Both the position numbers and the translations under genes were made by a program. The notes beneath the pieces are model-generated. The model ran no database searches. It had not been told where the DNA came from and saw only the letters and a list, made by a program, of their open reading frames with translations. Shown one piece after another: positions 1 through 8,543 of a stretch of 64,000 nucleotides of DNA (positions within the stretch are counted from its first letter, which is position 1; the number at the start of each line of letters is the position of its first letter). The stretch lies in NCBI GenBank assembly GCA_964621165.1, contig CAZULC010000003.1, positions 131,221 to 195,220 of the forward strand, written 5' to 3'. The DNA comes from UMGS1696 sp964621165. GTDB lineage: Bacteria > Bacillota > Clostridia > Oscillospirales > CAG-272.

Positions 1-779
1 TGATTTACTCCCGCTTCTGGCACCACTTCCTCTACGACATAGGCGTTGTTCCCACGGAAGAACCCTACGCAAAGAGAACCGCACAGGGACTTATCCTCGG
101 TCCTGACGGGGAAAAGATGAGCAAATCCAAGGGCAACGTTGTGGACCCCAACGACGTGGTTGACGCGTATGGAGCAGACGTTCTGCGTGTGTATATCCTC
201 TTCATGGGCGACTACGCTTCCTCCGCACCGTGGAGTGAAAACGGTGTCCGCGGCTGCAAGAGATTTATCGACCGTGTTGCGGCTCTCACTGACATGATAT
301 CCGACAAGACCACCGACAAGCTGGAGTCCTCCTTCCACAAGACAATCAAGAAGGTCACGGAAGACATAGAGGAGATGAAGTTCAATACAGCAATCGCCGC
401 AATGATGACCCTGCTCAACGAGATCTACGACTACGGCTCCGTCACCAAGGACCAGCTCAAGACCCTCATAACTCTGCTCAATCCCTTCGCTCCCCACATC
501 ACTGAGGAAATCTGGGAAAGCATCGGCGGGCGTGGATTCCTCTCCACCCAGAAGTGGTGCGAATACGACGAGAGCAAGACCAGGGACAACGAAATCGAAA
601 TCGCCGTGCAGATCTGCGGCAAACTCAAGAGTACCATCACCATCACTAATGAAACCACAAAGGATGAAGCGATAGCTCTGGCTCTGGATGACGAAAAAGT
701 CAAGTCCGCGCTCACAGGAAAGCAGATTGTGAAAGAGATTTACATTCCCGGAAGAATCGTGAATATTGTCGCAAAATAA
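1..779 (+). CDS. leuS: Leucine--tRNA ligase, C-terminal part (5' truncated by window edge)
   Basis: Class I aminoacyl-tRNA synthetase that charges tRNA-Leu in the cytoplasm. The reading frame is open from base 3 and has no start in the window. The KMSKS signature (as EKMSKSKGN) lies about 36 codons in. It is followed by the helical anticodon-binding region (LNPFAPHITEEIWE) and the small C-terminal domain typical of bacterial LeuRS. The catalytic Rossmann fold and editing domain lie upstream of the window. The gene is followed by a separate rpsU promoter, so it probably ends its own transcription unit; no strong terminator is seen after the stop. Confidence 0.96.
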   Translation, partial: IYSRFWHHFLYDIGVVPTEEPYAKRTAQGLILGPDGEKMSKSKGNVVDPNDVVDAYGADVLRVYILFMGDYASSAPWSENGVRGCKRFIDRVAALTDMISDKTTDKLESSFHKTIKKVTEDIEEMKFNTAIAAMMTLLNEIYDYGSVTKDQLKTLITLLNPFAPHITEEIWESIGGRGFLSTQKWCEYDESKTRDNEIEIAVQICGKLKSTITITNETTKDEAIALALDDEKVKSALTGKQIVKEIYIPGRIVNIVAK

Positions 780-828
780 GCATGCCGGAAAAAATTAAAG
801 ATTTTCAGGAAAAATTTCCTTCATTGTA

Positions 829-857
829 TTGACAAAATTGATTTAATATTGTATAAT
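829..857 (+). promoter_or_regulatory. Consensus sigma-A promoter of rpsU
   Basis: TTGACA at 829-834 and TATAAT at 852-857 with a 17-nt spacer, a perfect match to the vegetative consensus. The transcript would start near 864. It would open with two small hairpins, GGTAAA/TTTACC (866-887) and CUUUGC/GCGAAG (887-903), just before the AAGGGAGGG ribosome site of rpsU. Confidence 0.85.
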
Positions 858-920
858 AGTGAAAGGGTAAACGAAGTGTTATTTACCTTTGCTTAAAGCG
901 AAGGGAGGGAATAGAGAAGA

Positions 921-1097
921 ATGGCAGAAATCAGAGTAAAAGAAAATGAATCGCTTGACAGCGCTCTTCGTCGTTTCAAGAGACAGTGTCAGCGTTCCGG
1001 CATTCAGGCTGAGCTCCGCAAGAGAGAATGCTATGAAAAGCCCAGCGTCAAGAGAAAGAAGAAGTCCGAAGCTGCAAGAAAGCGCAAGTATAAGTAA
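921..1097 (+). CDS. rpsU: 30S ribosomal protein S21
   Basis: A 58-residue basic protein of the small ribosomal subunit, starting [20 protein letters not shown] and ending in the Lys/Arg-rich tail characteristic of S21. The ATG at 921 follows a strong purine-rich site (GGGAGGG) about 10 nt upstream. The gene is a single-gene unit, with its own consensus promoter and a terminator about 30 nt after the stop. Two hairpins in the short 5' leader could act in control of S21 synthesis; that is inference only. Length and sequence are normal for Firmicutes. Confidence 0.96.
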   Translation: MAEIRVKENESLDSALRRFKRQCQRSGIQAELRKRECYEKPSVKRKKKSEAARKRKYK

Positions 1098-1125
1098 TTC
1101 TTTCTTAATTAATCAATAAATAATC

Positions 1126-1154
1126 GAGAATCGTCAGGCGGTTCTCTTTTATTT
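1126..1154 (+). terminator. Intrinsic terminator of rpsU
   Basis: GAGAAUC/GGUUCUC stem (7 bp with one G-U pair) around a GUCAGGC loop, followed by TTTTATTTT. Confidence 0.8.
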
Positions 1155-1250
1155 TGCCGACAAATATTTAACATTGCCGTAACGATTAAGGCAAGCGAAT
1201 TACAAAATTTTGCTGTATAATTCCATTATCTGAAAATACGGAGTGTTTCA

Positions 1251-2138
1251 ATGAAAAAACTGCTTCTTATTATAAATCCTATTACGGCAAAAAGTACAAT
1301 CTCACCACACCTTGTCGACGTCATCGACATTTTTGAATGCGGCGGATATGATGTTACGCTTCACGTGACAAAGGAAAAGGCTGACCCGACGAAAACAGTT
1401 AAAGAACGCGGCGGCGAGTTCGATACGGTGGTCTGCGTAGGAGGCGACGGTACGCTGAACGAAACTGTCACCGGAGTTCTGTCCCTCGCCCCGTCATGTC
1501 AGCCAAAGATTGGCTATATCCCTGCGGGAACCACAAACGACTTCGCAGGAAGCTGGGGAATCCCGAAAAATCCGGTGAATGCCGCTAAAAGCATTGTCTC
1601 AAGTGAAGCGGCTACCGCTGACGTGAGTATTTTCAATGGCCGTCCGTTCATCTATGTTGCCGCCTTCGGTGCGTTCACGGAAACGTCATACCAGACCTCG
1701 CAGCAGCTCAAGCAAAGCCTTGGACGGAGCGCATACATCCTCGAGGGAATCAAAAGTCTACCCGCAATCAAGCCTTATAAAATGAAAATCGAGTACGACG
1801 AAGGTGAGATTGAAAGCGAGTTCATCTACGGAATGATCTCAAACACGCGGCGCGTAGGCGGATTTGATTTAAAAATGAAGGACGACATAAGCATATCCGA
1901 CGGACTGATGGAGATGATATTGATAAAAGCTCCCGACAACCCATCGGAAAACGCGAAAATGCTGGGCGCGGTCATCACGCAGGACATCAGGAGCAAATAC
2001 ATTACCTTCGCCCATGTGAGACATATAAAATTCGAAAGCGAGGAAGAAGTGAGCTGGACAATTGATGGCGAAAACGGCGGAATGGTGAAAAGCGGTGAGG
2101 TCGGCATAATCGAAGGCGCGGTGAAGCTGTTTTTCTGA
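1251..2138 (+). CDS. Diacylglycerol/lipid kinase family protein (YegS/DgkB type)
   Basis: Soluble lipid kinase of the DAGK catalytic family (295 aa), expected to phosphorylate diacylglycerol or a related lipid at the membrane face. The N-terminal nucleotide-binding domain shows the opening LLIINP strand and the signature GGDGTLNE at residues 64-71. A downstream glycine-rich PAGTTNDF segment is the usual second motif. The C-terminal half is the beta-rich lipid-binding domain. The start is ATG 1251 with GGAG 8 nt upstream. In Firmicutes DgkB recycles diacylglycerol from lipoteichoic acid synthesis; the sequence alone does not separate this from a YegS-like role. It stands alone between a terminator and the coaE promoter. 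Confidence 0.88.
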   Translation: MKKLLLIINPITAKSTISPHLVDVIDIFECGGYDVTLHVTKEKADPTKTVKERGGEFDTVVCVGGDGTLNETVTGVLSLAPSCQPKIGYIPAGTTNDFAGSWGIPKNPVNAAKSIVSSEAATADVSIFNGRPFIYVAAFGAFTETSYQTSQQLKQSLGRSAYILEGIKSLPAIKPYKMKIEYDEGEIESEFIYGMISNTRRVGGFDLKMKDDISISDGLMEMILIKAPDNPSENAKMLGAVITQDIRSKYITFAHVRHIKFESEEEVSWTIDGENGGMVKSGEVGIIEGAVKLFF

Positions 2139-2180
2139 GGGATATTTTTATGCTTTTCCAATAATTTGTAAAAAAATATA

Positions 2181-2209
2181 TTGAAAATGCGCTCAAATTG
2201 TGGTACAAT
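2181..2209 (+). promoter_or_regulatory. Sigma-A promoter of coaE
   Basis: TTGAAA (2181-2186), 17-nt spacer, TACAAT (2204-2209), about 30 nt before the coaE start. Confidence 0.7.
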
Positions 2210-2239
2210 ATACTGGAATGAGGTTTTTGAGGTATATCT

Positions 2240-2878
2240 ATGGGCGACGTATGTAAAAGCGACAATCTTCCGGTTCTCATAGGACTGTGCGGACGGAGCG
2301 GCTCGGGAAAGGGCATGACAGCCGGATTCTTTCGCGAGTTCGGCATACCGTCCGTTGACACCGACGCGGTTTATCGGAATATGACCGGCCCGTCGCCTGA
2401 AATATCGGACTGCGTGAAAGCATTGGCTGTGGAGTTTGGCGATCGGGTTGTGGCCAGCGACAATTCCCTCGACAGAAGTGTAATGCGAAGCCTTGTGTTC
2501 GGCGAAGAAAACCGCGAAAGCCTTGAAAAGCTCAACAGAATCACACATAAATTCATTCTTGAAAAAACACTGTGCCTCTGCCGGAGTCTGGCGTCAGAAG
2601 GTTATCAAACCGTGATAATTGACGCACCGCTTTTGTTCGAGAGCGGATTCAATAGGCTCTGCGCAAAAACCATATGCGTCACGGCTGACGAGGACGTTAT
2701 CGTAGAGCGAATCATGGAACGTGACAAAATACCTCCGGAGAAAGCAAAAGAACGCCTCGCGTCCCAGAAAAGTGCTTCAGAAGTCGTTGCAAAGTCAGAT
2801 TACGTCATAGACAACAGCGGAAATGCAGTGGAGCTTCGGGAAAAAGTCAAAGCTTTGGTCGACAAAATCAAATATTAA
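2240..2878 (+). CDS. coaE: Dephospho-CoA kinase
   Basis: Last enzyme of coenzyme A synthesis: ATP-dependent 3'-phosphorylation of dephospho-CoA in the cytoplasm. The 212-aa length is normal. The Walker A motif GRSGSGKG lies at residues 18-25. The VDTDAVYR segment matches the conserved D-x-D of the family, and APLLFESG is the typical substrate-lid motif of CoaE. The next gene starts 12 nt after the stop, so coaE and the lytic transglycosylase are probably co-transcribed from the promoter at 2181. Confidence 0.94.
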   Translation: MGDVCKSDNLPVLIGLCGRSGSGKGMTAGFFREFGIPSVDTDAVYRNMTGPSPEISDCVKALAVEFGDRVVASDNSLDRSVMRSLVFGEENRESLEKLNRITHKFILEKTLCLCRSLASEGYQTVIIDAPLLFESGFNRLCAKTICVTADEDVIVERIMERDKIPPEKAKERLASQKSASEVVAKSDYVIDNSGNAVELREKVKALVDKIKY

Positions 2879-2890
2879 ATAAACTGAAAA

Positions 2891-3475
2891 ATGAAATTAA
2901 AAAACGCGGTTCAGCGGAGTATCGTGATTGTAATAATCCTTTTCCTATCAATAATTATAGGATATGTATACTCCATAATAGGACACCAATCGGATTTGAA
3001 TAAACATCCCCGGGAATACACGGACATTGTCGAAAAATACTCTGAGGAATACGGCGTTCCCGAATATATAATCTATGCGGTAATTCTCGAAGAAAGCGGA
3101 TTCGTCAGCAATTACGTCTCGGACGAGGGTGAAATCGGCCTCATGCAACTGTCCGAGAAAACCTTTGAAGACATCCTGACTATCACAAAGGACAACCTTG
3201 AGTCCGGCATACTATACGACCCTGATACAAACATAAAATATGGGACATACTATCTCTCCCATTTGTATATCAAATACAACCGCTGGAGCACGGTTTTCGC
3301 GGCTTACCACACAAGCGAGGCTATAGTCGACGATTGGATGAGCTTTGAGGAAAATCTGGATGAAAGCGGAAATCTCGTGGAAATTCCCGATGAGGAAGCG
3401 GCGGCGTACTGTGAATCAATCGAATCACAGGCTGAAATGTACAAACAATTATATTATCAACAAATTCACACCTGA
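2891..3475 (+). CDS. Membrane-anchored lytic transglycosylase (Slt family)
   Basis: Peptidoglycan lytic transglycosylase (194 aa) acting on the outer face of the membrane. Residues 9-30 form one hydrophobic signal-anchor. The SLT domain follows: ILEESGF carries the catalytic Glu (about residue 68) in the E-S context, then the GLMQL motif at 83-87 and the NIKYGTYYL helix. It is the short form seen next to coaE in many Clostridia, where it is thought to work in wall remodelling. It follows coaE by 12 nt and has no clear Shine-Dalgarno of its own, suggesting coupling. Confidence 0.88.
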   Translation: MKLKNAVQRSIVIVIILFLSIIIGYVYSIIGHQSDLNKHPREYTDIVEKYSEEYGVPEYIIYAVILEESGFVSNYVSDEGEIGLMQLSEKTFEDILTITKDNLESGILYDPDTNIKYGTYYLSHLYIKYNRWSTVFAAYHTSEAIVDDWMSFEENLDESGNLVEIPDEEAAAYCESIESQAEMYKQLYYQQIHT

Positions 3476-3494
3476 CAAGAAAGGATAAACTAAG

Positions 3495-4907
3495 ATGAGC
3501 GAAAAAACCAAAGGACAAACACTGAAGGAAGAGCTTTTCTATTCCAAAAAGAGTGCGTTTGAACTGAGAACAGCGGAAGAGCTCAACGCGGCAAAGGAAT
3601 ATGCAAAGGGATACGCTGAATGGCTTGACCAGTCCAAGACTGAAAGAGAAGCCGTAGCTTCGTCAATAGCTCTTCTCGAAAAGAACGGATATAAGGAATA
3701 TAATCTCGGCGACAAGCTCAGCGCTGGGGACAAGTTTTACCTCAACAACCGCGGCAAGAGCCTGTTCGCTGTAAAGGTTGGCACGGAAGATATCAACAAT
3801 GGTGTCAGAATCTGCGCGGCTCACATCGACTCCCCCAGACTGGATTTGAAGCAGCATCCCCTTTACGAAAACGACGGCTTTGCTTACTTTAAGACCCACT
3901 ACTACGGCGGCGTAAGAAAGTACCAGTGGACAGCGATTCCTCTTGCGCTTCACGGCGTTGTTACAAAGGCTGACGGCACTACAGTTAACGTAAAAATCGG
4001 CGACGAAGCAGGCGATCCAGTACTCTGCCTCACAGACCTTCTCCCCCACCTCGCAAAGGATCAGAACTCACGCTCACTTGGCGCTGCTTTCAACGGCGAA
4101 TGCCTGAATATCGTCCTCGGCACATCTCCCTACATTGAAGAGGACGGAAAAATCACTCCCGCCGACGAAAAGGCAAAGTTGAATATCATGATTCTGCTCA
4201 ACGAAAAGTACGGCATCACCGAGGCTGACTTCATGAGCGCGGAGCTGACTATTGTTCCCGCACAGAACACCGTTGACGTAGGTCTCGACAGATGGCTCAT
4301 TGGCGCGTACGGTCACGATGACAAGGTCTGCGCATATCCCGCTCTCACAGCTCTTATCGAAAATGCGGATTCCGCTCACACCAACATTGCGGTTCTTGCC
4401 GATAAGGAAGAAGTCGGAAGCGACGGTATCAGCGGTATGCAGTGCTGCCTCCTCTTCGACATCATTGACGAGCTGGCAAAGAACCTCGGCGGCAATACAA
4501 ACGTAGTTCGCATGAACTCAAAGTGCCTCTCCGCTGACGTTACAGCATGCTATGACCCCAACTATGCCGAGGTTTACGAAAGACGGAACTCATCCCTCAT
4601 CCACTGCGGCGTAGGTCTGTCCAAGTACACAGGCTCCGGCGGAAAGGGCGGCACAAACGACGCGTCTGCTGAGCTTGTCGGATATGTCCGCAGAATTTTC
4701 GACGAAGCAGGTGTTATATGGCAGACAGCCGAGCTTGGCAAGGTTGATCAGGGCGGCGGCGGAACAGTTGCGAAGTACATCGCCAACCACAACATCGAAA
4801 CCGTGGACATCGGCGTTCCCGTACTCTCCATGCACGCACCCTTCGAGCTTATTTCCAAATCCGACCTATATGAAGCTCACCGTGCGTTCAGCGCGTTCTG
4901 CAAATAA
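3495..4907 (+). CDS. M18 family aminopeptidase
   Basis: Zinc metallopeptidase of the M18 family (470 aa) that removes N-terminal, often acidic, residues from peptides in the cytoplasm. Metal and catalytic motifs are visible: AHIDSPRLD near residue 110, the DKEEVGSDG region (paired Glu) near 300, and a late MHAPFE segment that supplies the last histidine ligand. It belongs to the clostridial long form that includes the FKTHYYGG motif. The start at 3495 has AAAGGA 8-9 nt upstream. It lies 19 nt after the transglycosylase gene and is followed by a strong terminator, so it closes this operon. Confidence 0.93.
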   Translation: MSEKTKGQTLKEELFYSKKSAFELRTAEELNAAKEYAKGYAEWLDQSKTEREAVASSIALLEKNGYKEYNLGDKLSAGDKFYLNNRGKSLFAVKVGTEDINNGVRICAAHIDSPRLDLKQHPLYENDGFAYFKTHYYGGVRKYQWTAIPLALHGVVTKADGTTVNVKIGDEAGDPVLCLTDLLPHLAKDQNSRSLGAAFNGECLNIVLGTSPYIEEDGKITPADEKAKLNIMILLNEKYGITEADFMSAELTIVPAQNTVDVGLDRWLIGAYGHDDKVCAYPALTALIENADSAHTNIAVLADKEEVGSDGISGMQCCLLFDIIDELAKNLGGNTNVVRMNSKCLSADVTACYDPNYAEVYERRNSSLIHCGVGLSKYTGSGGKGGTNDASAELVGYVRRIFDEAGVIWQTAELGKVDQGGGGTVAKYIANHNIETVDIGVPVLSMHAPFELISKSDLYEAHRAFSAFCK

Positions 4908-4968
4908 TCTGCACATTATAATCTAAGATAAACCAACAGCGAAACTATTATATCAGATTTGTAAAACA

Positions 4969-5020
4969 AATATTCCGGTGCTTCCGATTTTTCAAAAAAC
5001 CAGTGCCGGAGTATTGTTTT
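4969..5020 (+). terminator. Intrinsic terminator after the M18 aminopeptidase gene
   Basis: A 14-bp stem, AATATTCCGGTGCT paired with AGTGCCGGAGTATT (two G-U pairs), followed by GTTTTATG. Confidence 0.8.
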
Positions 5021-5058
5021 ATGTTATACCGTATTAACATTACATTGGATGAAATTAT

Positions 5059-6132
5059 ATGCTTGAAAGATTAAATGAAGCTGAAATCAAGTTTGACGAG
5101 ATAGAGAAAGCTTTATCCGACACGGAAACCATGCAGAACATGGAAAAGTATACCTCGCTGATGAAGGAGAGAGCCGCACTCGCACCAATTATCGACAAAT
5201 ACCGCGAATACAAAAAAGCTCTATCCGACCAAAATGAAGCTCTCGAACTGCTTGAAGCCGAAAGTGACGAGGAAATGCGCGCTCTTGCCGATGAGGAACT
5301 TAAAAGGGCTAAGGCTGACGCGGAGAAATTCGAGGAAGAGCTGAAAATCCTGCTTCTGCCAAAAGATCCGCTTGACGAAAAGAACGTAGTCATAGAAATC
5401 AGAGCCGGAGCGGGCGGGGAAGAAGCGGCTCTCTTCGCGGGAGTTCTCTACCGTATGTACACAATGTACGCCGATATCAAACGTTACAAAACCGAAACTG
5501 TCAGCATAAATGAAACCGGACTTGGCGGATTCAAGGAAATCACCTTCATGATATCGGGAAACGGCGCGTACTCCAGATTCAAGTACGAAAGCGGAGTCCA
5601 CCGGGTTCAGCGTGTTCCCGAGACGGAATCCTCCGGCCGAATCCATACATCAACTGCCACAGTCGCCGTACTTCCCGAAGCTGAGGACGTGGAAATCGAG
5701 ATAAACCAGAACGACCTTGAAATCGAGACAATCAAATCCAGCGGAGCCGGCGGTCAGCACGTCAACAAAACCGAGTCCGCAATCCGGCTCATTCACAAGC
5801 CGACGGGAATCGTAATCGAGTGCCAGGACGAGCGCAGCCAGTTCAAAAACCGGGACAAGGCAATGAAGCTGCTCAGAGCAAAGCTGTTCGACATGAAAAC
5901 ACGGGAACAAAACGATAAAATAGCCAGCGAACGCCGCTCACAGGTTGGAACAGGGGACAGAAGCGAGCGAATCAGGACCTACAACTTCCCCCAGGGGCGC
6001 GTGACCGACCACCGAATCGGATATACAATTTACTCTCTTGAAAATTTTCTAAACGGCAACATTGACGGCATGATTGACGCACTGGCGACAGCGGACACAG
6101 CGGCAAAGCTCCAAAGCGGCGACTTCATGTAA
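5059..6132 (+). CDS. prfA: Peptide chain release factor 1
   Basis: Reads UAA and UAG stop codons and triggers peptide release on the ribosome (357 aa). The GGQ motif is at residues 231-233 in [10 protein letters not shown], where the Gln is normally methylated by PrmC. The stop-codon recognition tripeptide at 187-189 is P-E-T in RVPETES, the P-x-T form of RF1 rather than the SPF of RF2. The N-terminal helical domain and the RNRDKAMK-type segment are present. It starts a plus-strand run with the Sua5-type gene 12 nt downstream. No prmC lies next to it. Confidence 0.96.
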   Translation: MLERLNEAEIKFDEIEKALSDTETMQNMEKYTSLMKERAALAPIIDKYREYKKALSDQNEALELLEAESDEEMRALADEELKRAKADAEKFEEELKILLLPKDPLDEKNVVIEIRAGAGGEEAALFAGVLYRMYTMYADIKRYKTETVSINETGLGGFKEITFMISGNGAYSRFKYESGVHRVQRVPETESSGRIHTSTATVAVLPEAEDVEIEINQNDLEIETIKSSGAGGQHVNKTESAIRLIHKPTGIVIECQDERSQFKNRDKAMKLLRAKLFDMKTREQNDKIASERRSQVGTGDRSERIRTYNFPQGRVTDHRIGYTIYSLENFLNGNIDGMIDALATADTAAKLQSGDFM

Positions 6133-6144
6133 AAAGGTACAAAA

Positions 6145-7197
6145 ATGGAAACAAAATTTGTGAAAATAGACGGCGTCGAGAGTGAAAATGCGGCTATCGC
6201 TGAGGCTTCCGAAATCATCAGAAGTGGTGGAATCGTGGCAATCCCCACTGAAACGGTCTACGGACTCGCGGGAAGCGCACTGATCCCCGAATCGGCTGCG
6301 AAAATCTACTTCGCCAAGGGAAGACCATCGGACAATCCCCTCATCGTACACATCGCCTGCCCGAAGGACGCCGAAAAAATCGCATACACTAACGATGCCT
6401 ATTACCGACTCGCGGAAAAATTCATGCCCGGTCCGCTGACTGTAATTCTCGAGAAAAAGTCCGTCATTCCCGACGCCGTCACAGGAGGACTGAATACCGT
6501 GGCAATCCGCTGCCCGTCAAACAGAATAGCGCACCGCCTGATTGAAGAGTCCGGACATCCAATCGCGGCACCCAGCGCAAACCGTTCGGGAATCCCGTCT
6601 CCAACAAACGCGCATCACGTGTATGAGGATATGAACGGGCGAATTGACATGATTATCGACGGCGGCGAGTGCGAGTTCGGCCTTGAGTCCACCGTAGTCA
6701 AGCTGGAAGACAACGGATGTACAATCCTGCGCCCTGGTGCGGTCACAGCTGAAATGCTGGCGGAAGTCTGCGATCAAGTGAAAATTTCACCGGCGGTAAT
6801 CGAACCAGCTCTCGCAGCAAACATGAAGGTCGAGTCCCCCGGTATGAAGTACAGGCACTATTCGCCAAAAGCCGAAGTGAAGCTTGTTGACGGAAGCTAC
6901 GACGAGATAATAAAATTTGCTGATGAAACCGCACATGGCAAATGGGGAATCCTCCTGCCGGACAAATATACAGAATCAGATGTGAATGGCGGAGTTGTAT
7001 TCCATACCGGTTCAGCCGGAGACGCACACGAAGAAGGACACAGACTTTTCGCTCTCCTGCGTGAAGCCGACGAGTGCGGACTGGACGAGCTGTACGTTAA
7101 GCTTCCGCCCAAGGATGGGGAGTACCTCGCAATATACAACAGAATCATACGCGCCGCAGGCTGTAATATAATCAAGCTGGACAGCCGGAAATCATAA
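6145..7197 (+). CDS. L-threonylcarbamoyladenylate synthase (Sua5 type)
   Basis: Makes threonylcarbamoyl-AMP from threonine, bicarbonate and ATP for the t6A37 modification of ANN-decoding tRNAs. At 350 aa it is the long Sua5 form. The YrdC domain (about residues 10-205) has the PTETVYGLAG and KGRPSDNPL motifs, and APSANRSG and the GLESTVV strand follow. The C-terminal Sua5 domain (about 235-345) follows a linker with SPGMKYRHYSPKA, the conserved linker motif of Sua5. It is 12 nt after prfA, a common translation-related pairing. Confidence 0.94.
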   Translation: METKFVKIDGVESENAAIAEASEIIRSGGIVAIPTETVYGLAGSALIPESAAKIYFAKGRPSDNPLIVHIACPKDAEKIAYTNDAYYRLAEKFMPGPLTVILEKKSVIPDAVTGGLNTVAIRCPSNRIAHRLIEESGHPIAAPSANRSGIPSPTNAHHVYEDMNGRIDMIIDGGECEFGLESTVVKLEDNGCTILRPGAVTAEMLAEVCDQVKISPAVIEPALAANMKVESPGMKYRHYSPKAEVKLVDGSYDEIIKFADETAHGKWGILLPDKYTESDVNGGVVFHTGSAGDAHEEGHRLFALLREADECGLDELYVKLPPKDGEYLAIYNRIIRAAGCNIIKLDSRKS

Positions 7198-7235
7198 TTA
7201 TACACAAATCAAAACTTAATTCAAAAGGAGCAAAT

Positions 7236-8519
7236 ATGTCGTTAGTTACTAAAAATATGCGCGAATACATCGCCAATATACAGAATAAACTCATAGCAAA
7301 AGGAAGACCGAAAATCGCCGAAATGTTCGAAGCGACCTATCTGAACACAATCGACACCACAGTAAAAATGGATGAAAACGGCGCGTTCGTCATCACCGGA
7401 GACATACCCGCCATGTGGTTAAGGGACTCTTCCGCTCAGGTTCGCCACTACCTCCCCCTGACAAAGGATGACCCGGACATCAGAAATCTCGTGAGAAGTC
7501 TCGTGAAGCGTCAGGCACTGTGCGTCATCAACGACCCCTACGCCAACGCGTTCAACCGCACGGACGAAAAACTCACCCAGTGGGCACTGTCGGATAAGAC
7601 AGAATTTAACAATCCCATGGCGTGGGAAAGAAAATACGAGGTGGACTCACTCTGCTATCCCATAAATTTAGCTTATCATTTCTGGAAAGCCTCCGAATCC
7701 ACTGAACACTTCGACAACACCTTCAAAAAGGCATGCATTACCGTTCTAGACACATTTGAAATCGAGCAGCACCACGCCGAAAAGTCAAAATACCGTTTCA
7801 AGAGAGTGAACTGCCCGCCAACTGACACCTTGAAAACCGGCGACATGGGAACTCCCGTTGCGTACACTGGCATGACATGGTCCGGATTCAGACCCAGCGA
7901 CGACTCCTGCGACTACCACTACCTGATTCCCTCGGAAATGTTCGCGGTTGTGATTCTCGGATATATGAGCGAAATTGCGGATGAAGTCTACCACGACGGA
8001 GATTTATCGGCAAGAGCCGCAAAGCTGAGGGATGAAATTGAAGCCGGAATCGAAAAATACGGCATTGTAGAGCACCCCGAATACGGCAGAATTTACGCCT
8101 ACGAAACCGACGGCCTTGGACACCACCTACTCATGGACGACGCCAACGTCCCCAGCCTACTGTCACTGCCATACCTCAGATACTGCTCCGCTGACGACGA
8201 AATCTACAAAAACACAAGAAAGTTCATCCTCTCCAAGGAAAATCCCTACTATTTTGAGGGCAAAACCGCATGCGGAATCGGAAGTCCCCATACGCCGAAG
8301 GACTACATCTGGCACGTTTCCCTCGCAATGCAGGGACTTACCTCTACCAGTGACGAAGAAATAAACTACCTCCTCGACCTGTTTGAGACGACCACTGCCG
8401 GCACCGGACTCATGCACGAGGGATTCCACGTGGACGATCCGTCTAGGTTCACCAGAAAGTGGTTCGCATGGGCTAACTCCATTTTCGCGGAATTTGTGAT
8501 TCACGCCGCCGAAAAATAA
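7236..8519 (+). CDS. Glycoside hydrolase family 125 (exo-alpha-1,6-mannosidase type)
   Basis: GH125 enzyme (427 aa), a family whose characterised members cleave non-reducing alpha-1,6-mannose from N-glycans or yeast mannan with inversion. The family hallmark GDIPAMWLRDSSAQVRHY is near residues 55-72. The later motifs SGFRPSDDSC, LLMDDANVPSLL and the ENPYYFEGKTACGIGSPHTP segment are all typical. There is no signal peptide, so it is cytoplasmic and probably acts on imported mannosides. AAAGGAGC lies 7 nt before the ATG. It pairs functionally with the GH38 alpha-mannosidase at 60.0-62.6 kb in this window. Confidence 0.94.
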   Translation: MSLVTKNMREYIANIQNKLIAKGRPKIAEMFEATYLNTIDTTVKMDENGAFVITGDIPAMWLRDSSAQVRHYLPLTKDDPDIRNLVRSLVKRQALCVINDPYANAFNRTDEKLTQWALSDKTEFNNPMAWERKYEVDSLCYPINLAYHFWKASESTEHFDNTFKKACITVLDTFEIEQHHAEKSKYRFKRVNCPPTDTLKTGDMGTPVAYTGMTWSGFRPSDDSCDYHYLIPSEMFAVVILGYMSEIADEVYHDGDLSARAAKLRDEIEAGIEKYGIVEHPEYGRIYAYETDGLGHHLLMDDANVPSLLSLPYLRYCSADDEIYKNTRKFILSKENPYYFEGKTACGIGSPHTPKDYIWHVSLAMQGLTSTSDEEINYLLDLFETTTAGTGLMHEGFHVDDPSRFTRKWFAWANSIFAEFVIHAAEK

Positions 8520-8543
8520 TTATACAGAAAGCAAGCATTAAAA

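Noticed and set aside
1826..2548. 240-codon minus-strand frame across the lipid kinase and coaE
   Set aside because: Antisense to two clear enzymes; no known motifs and no ribosome site. A composition shadow.
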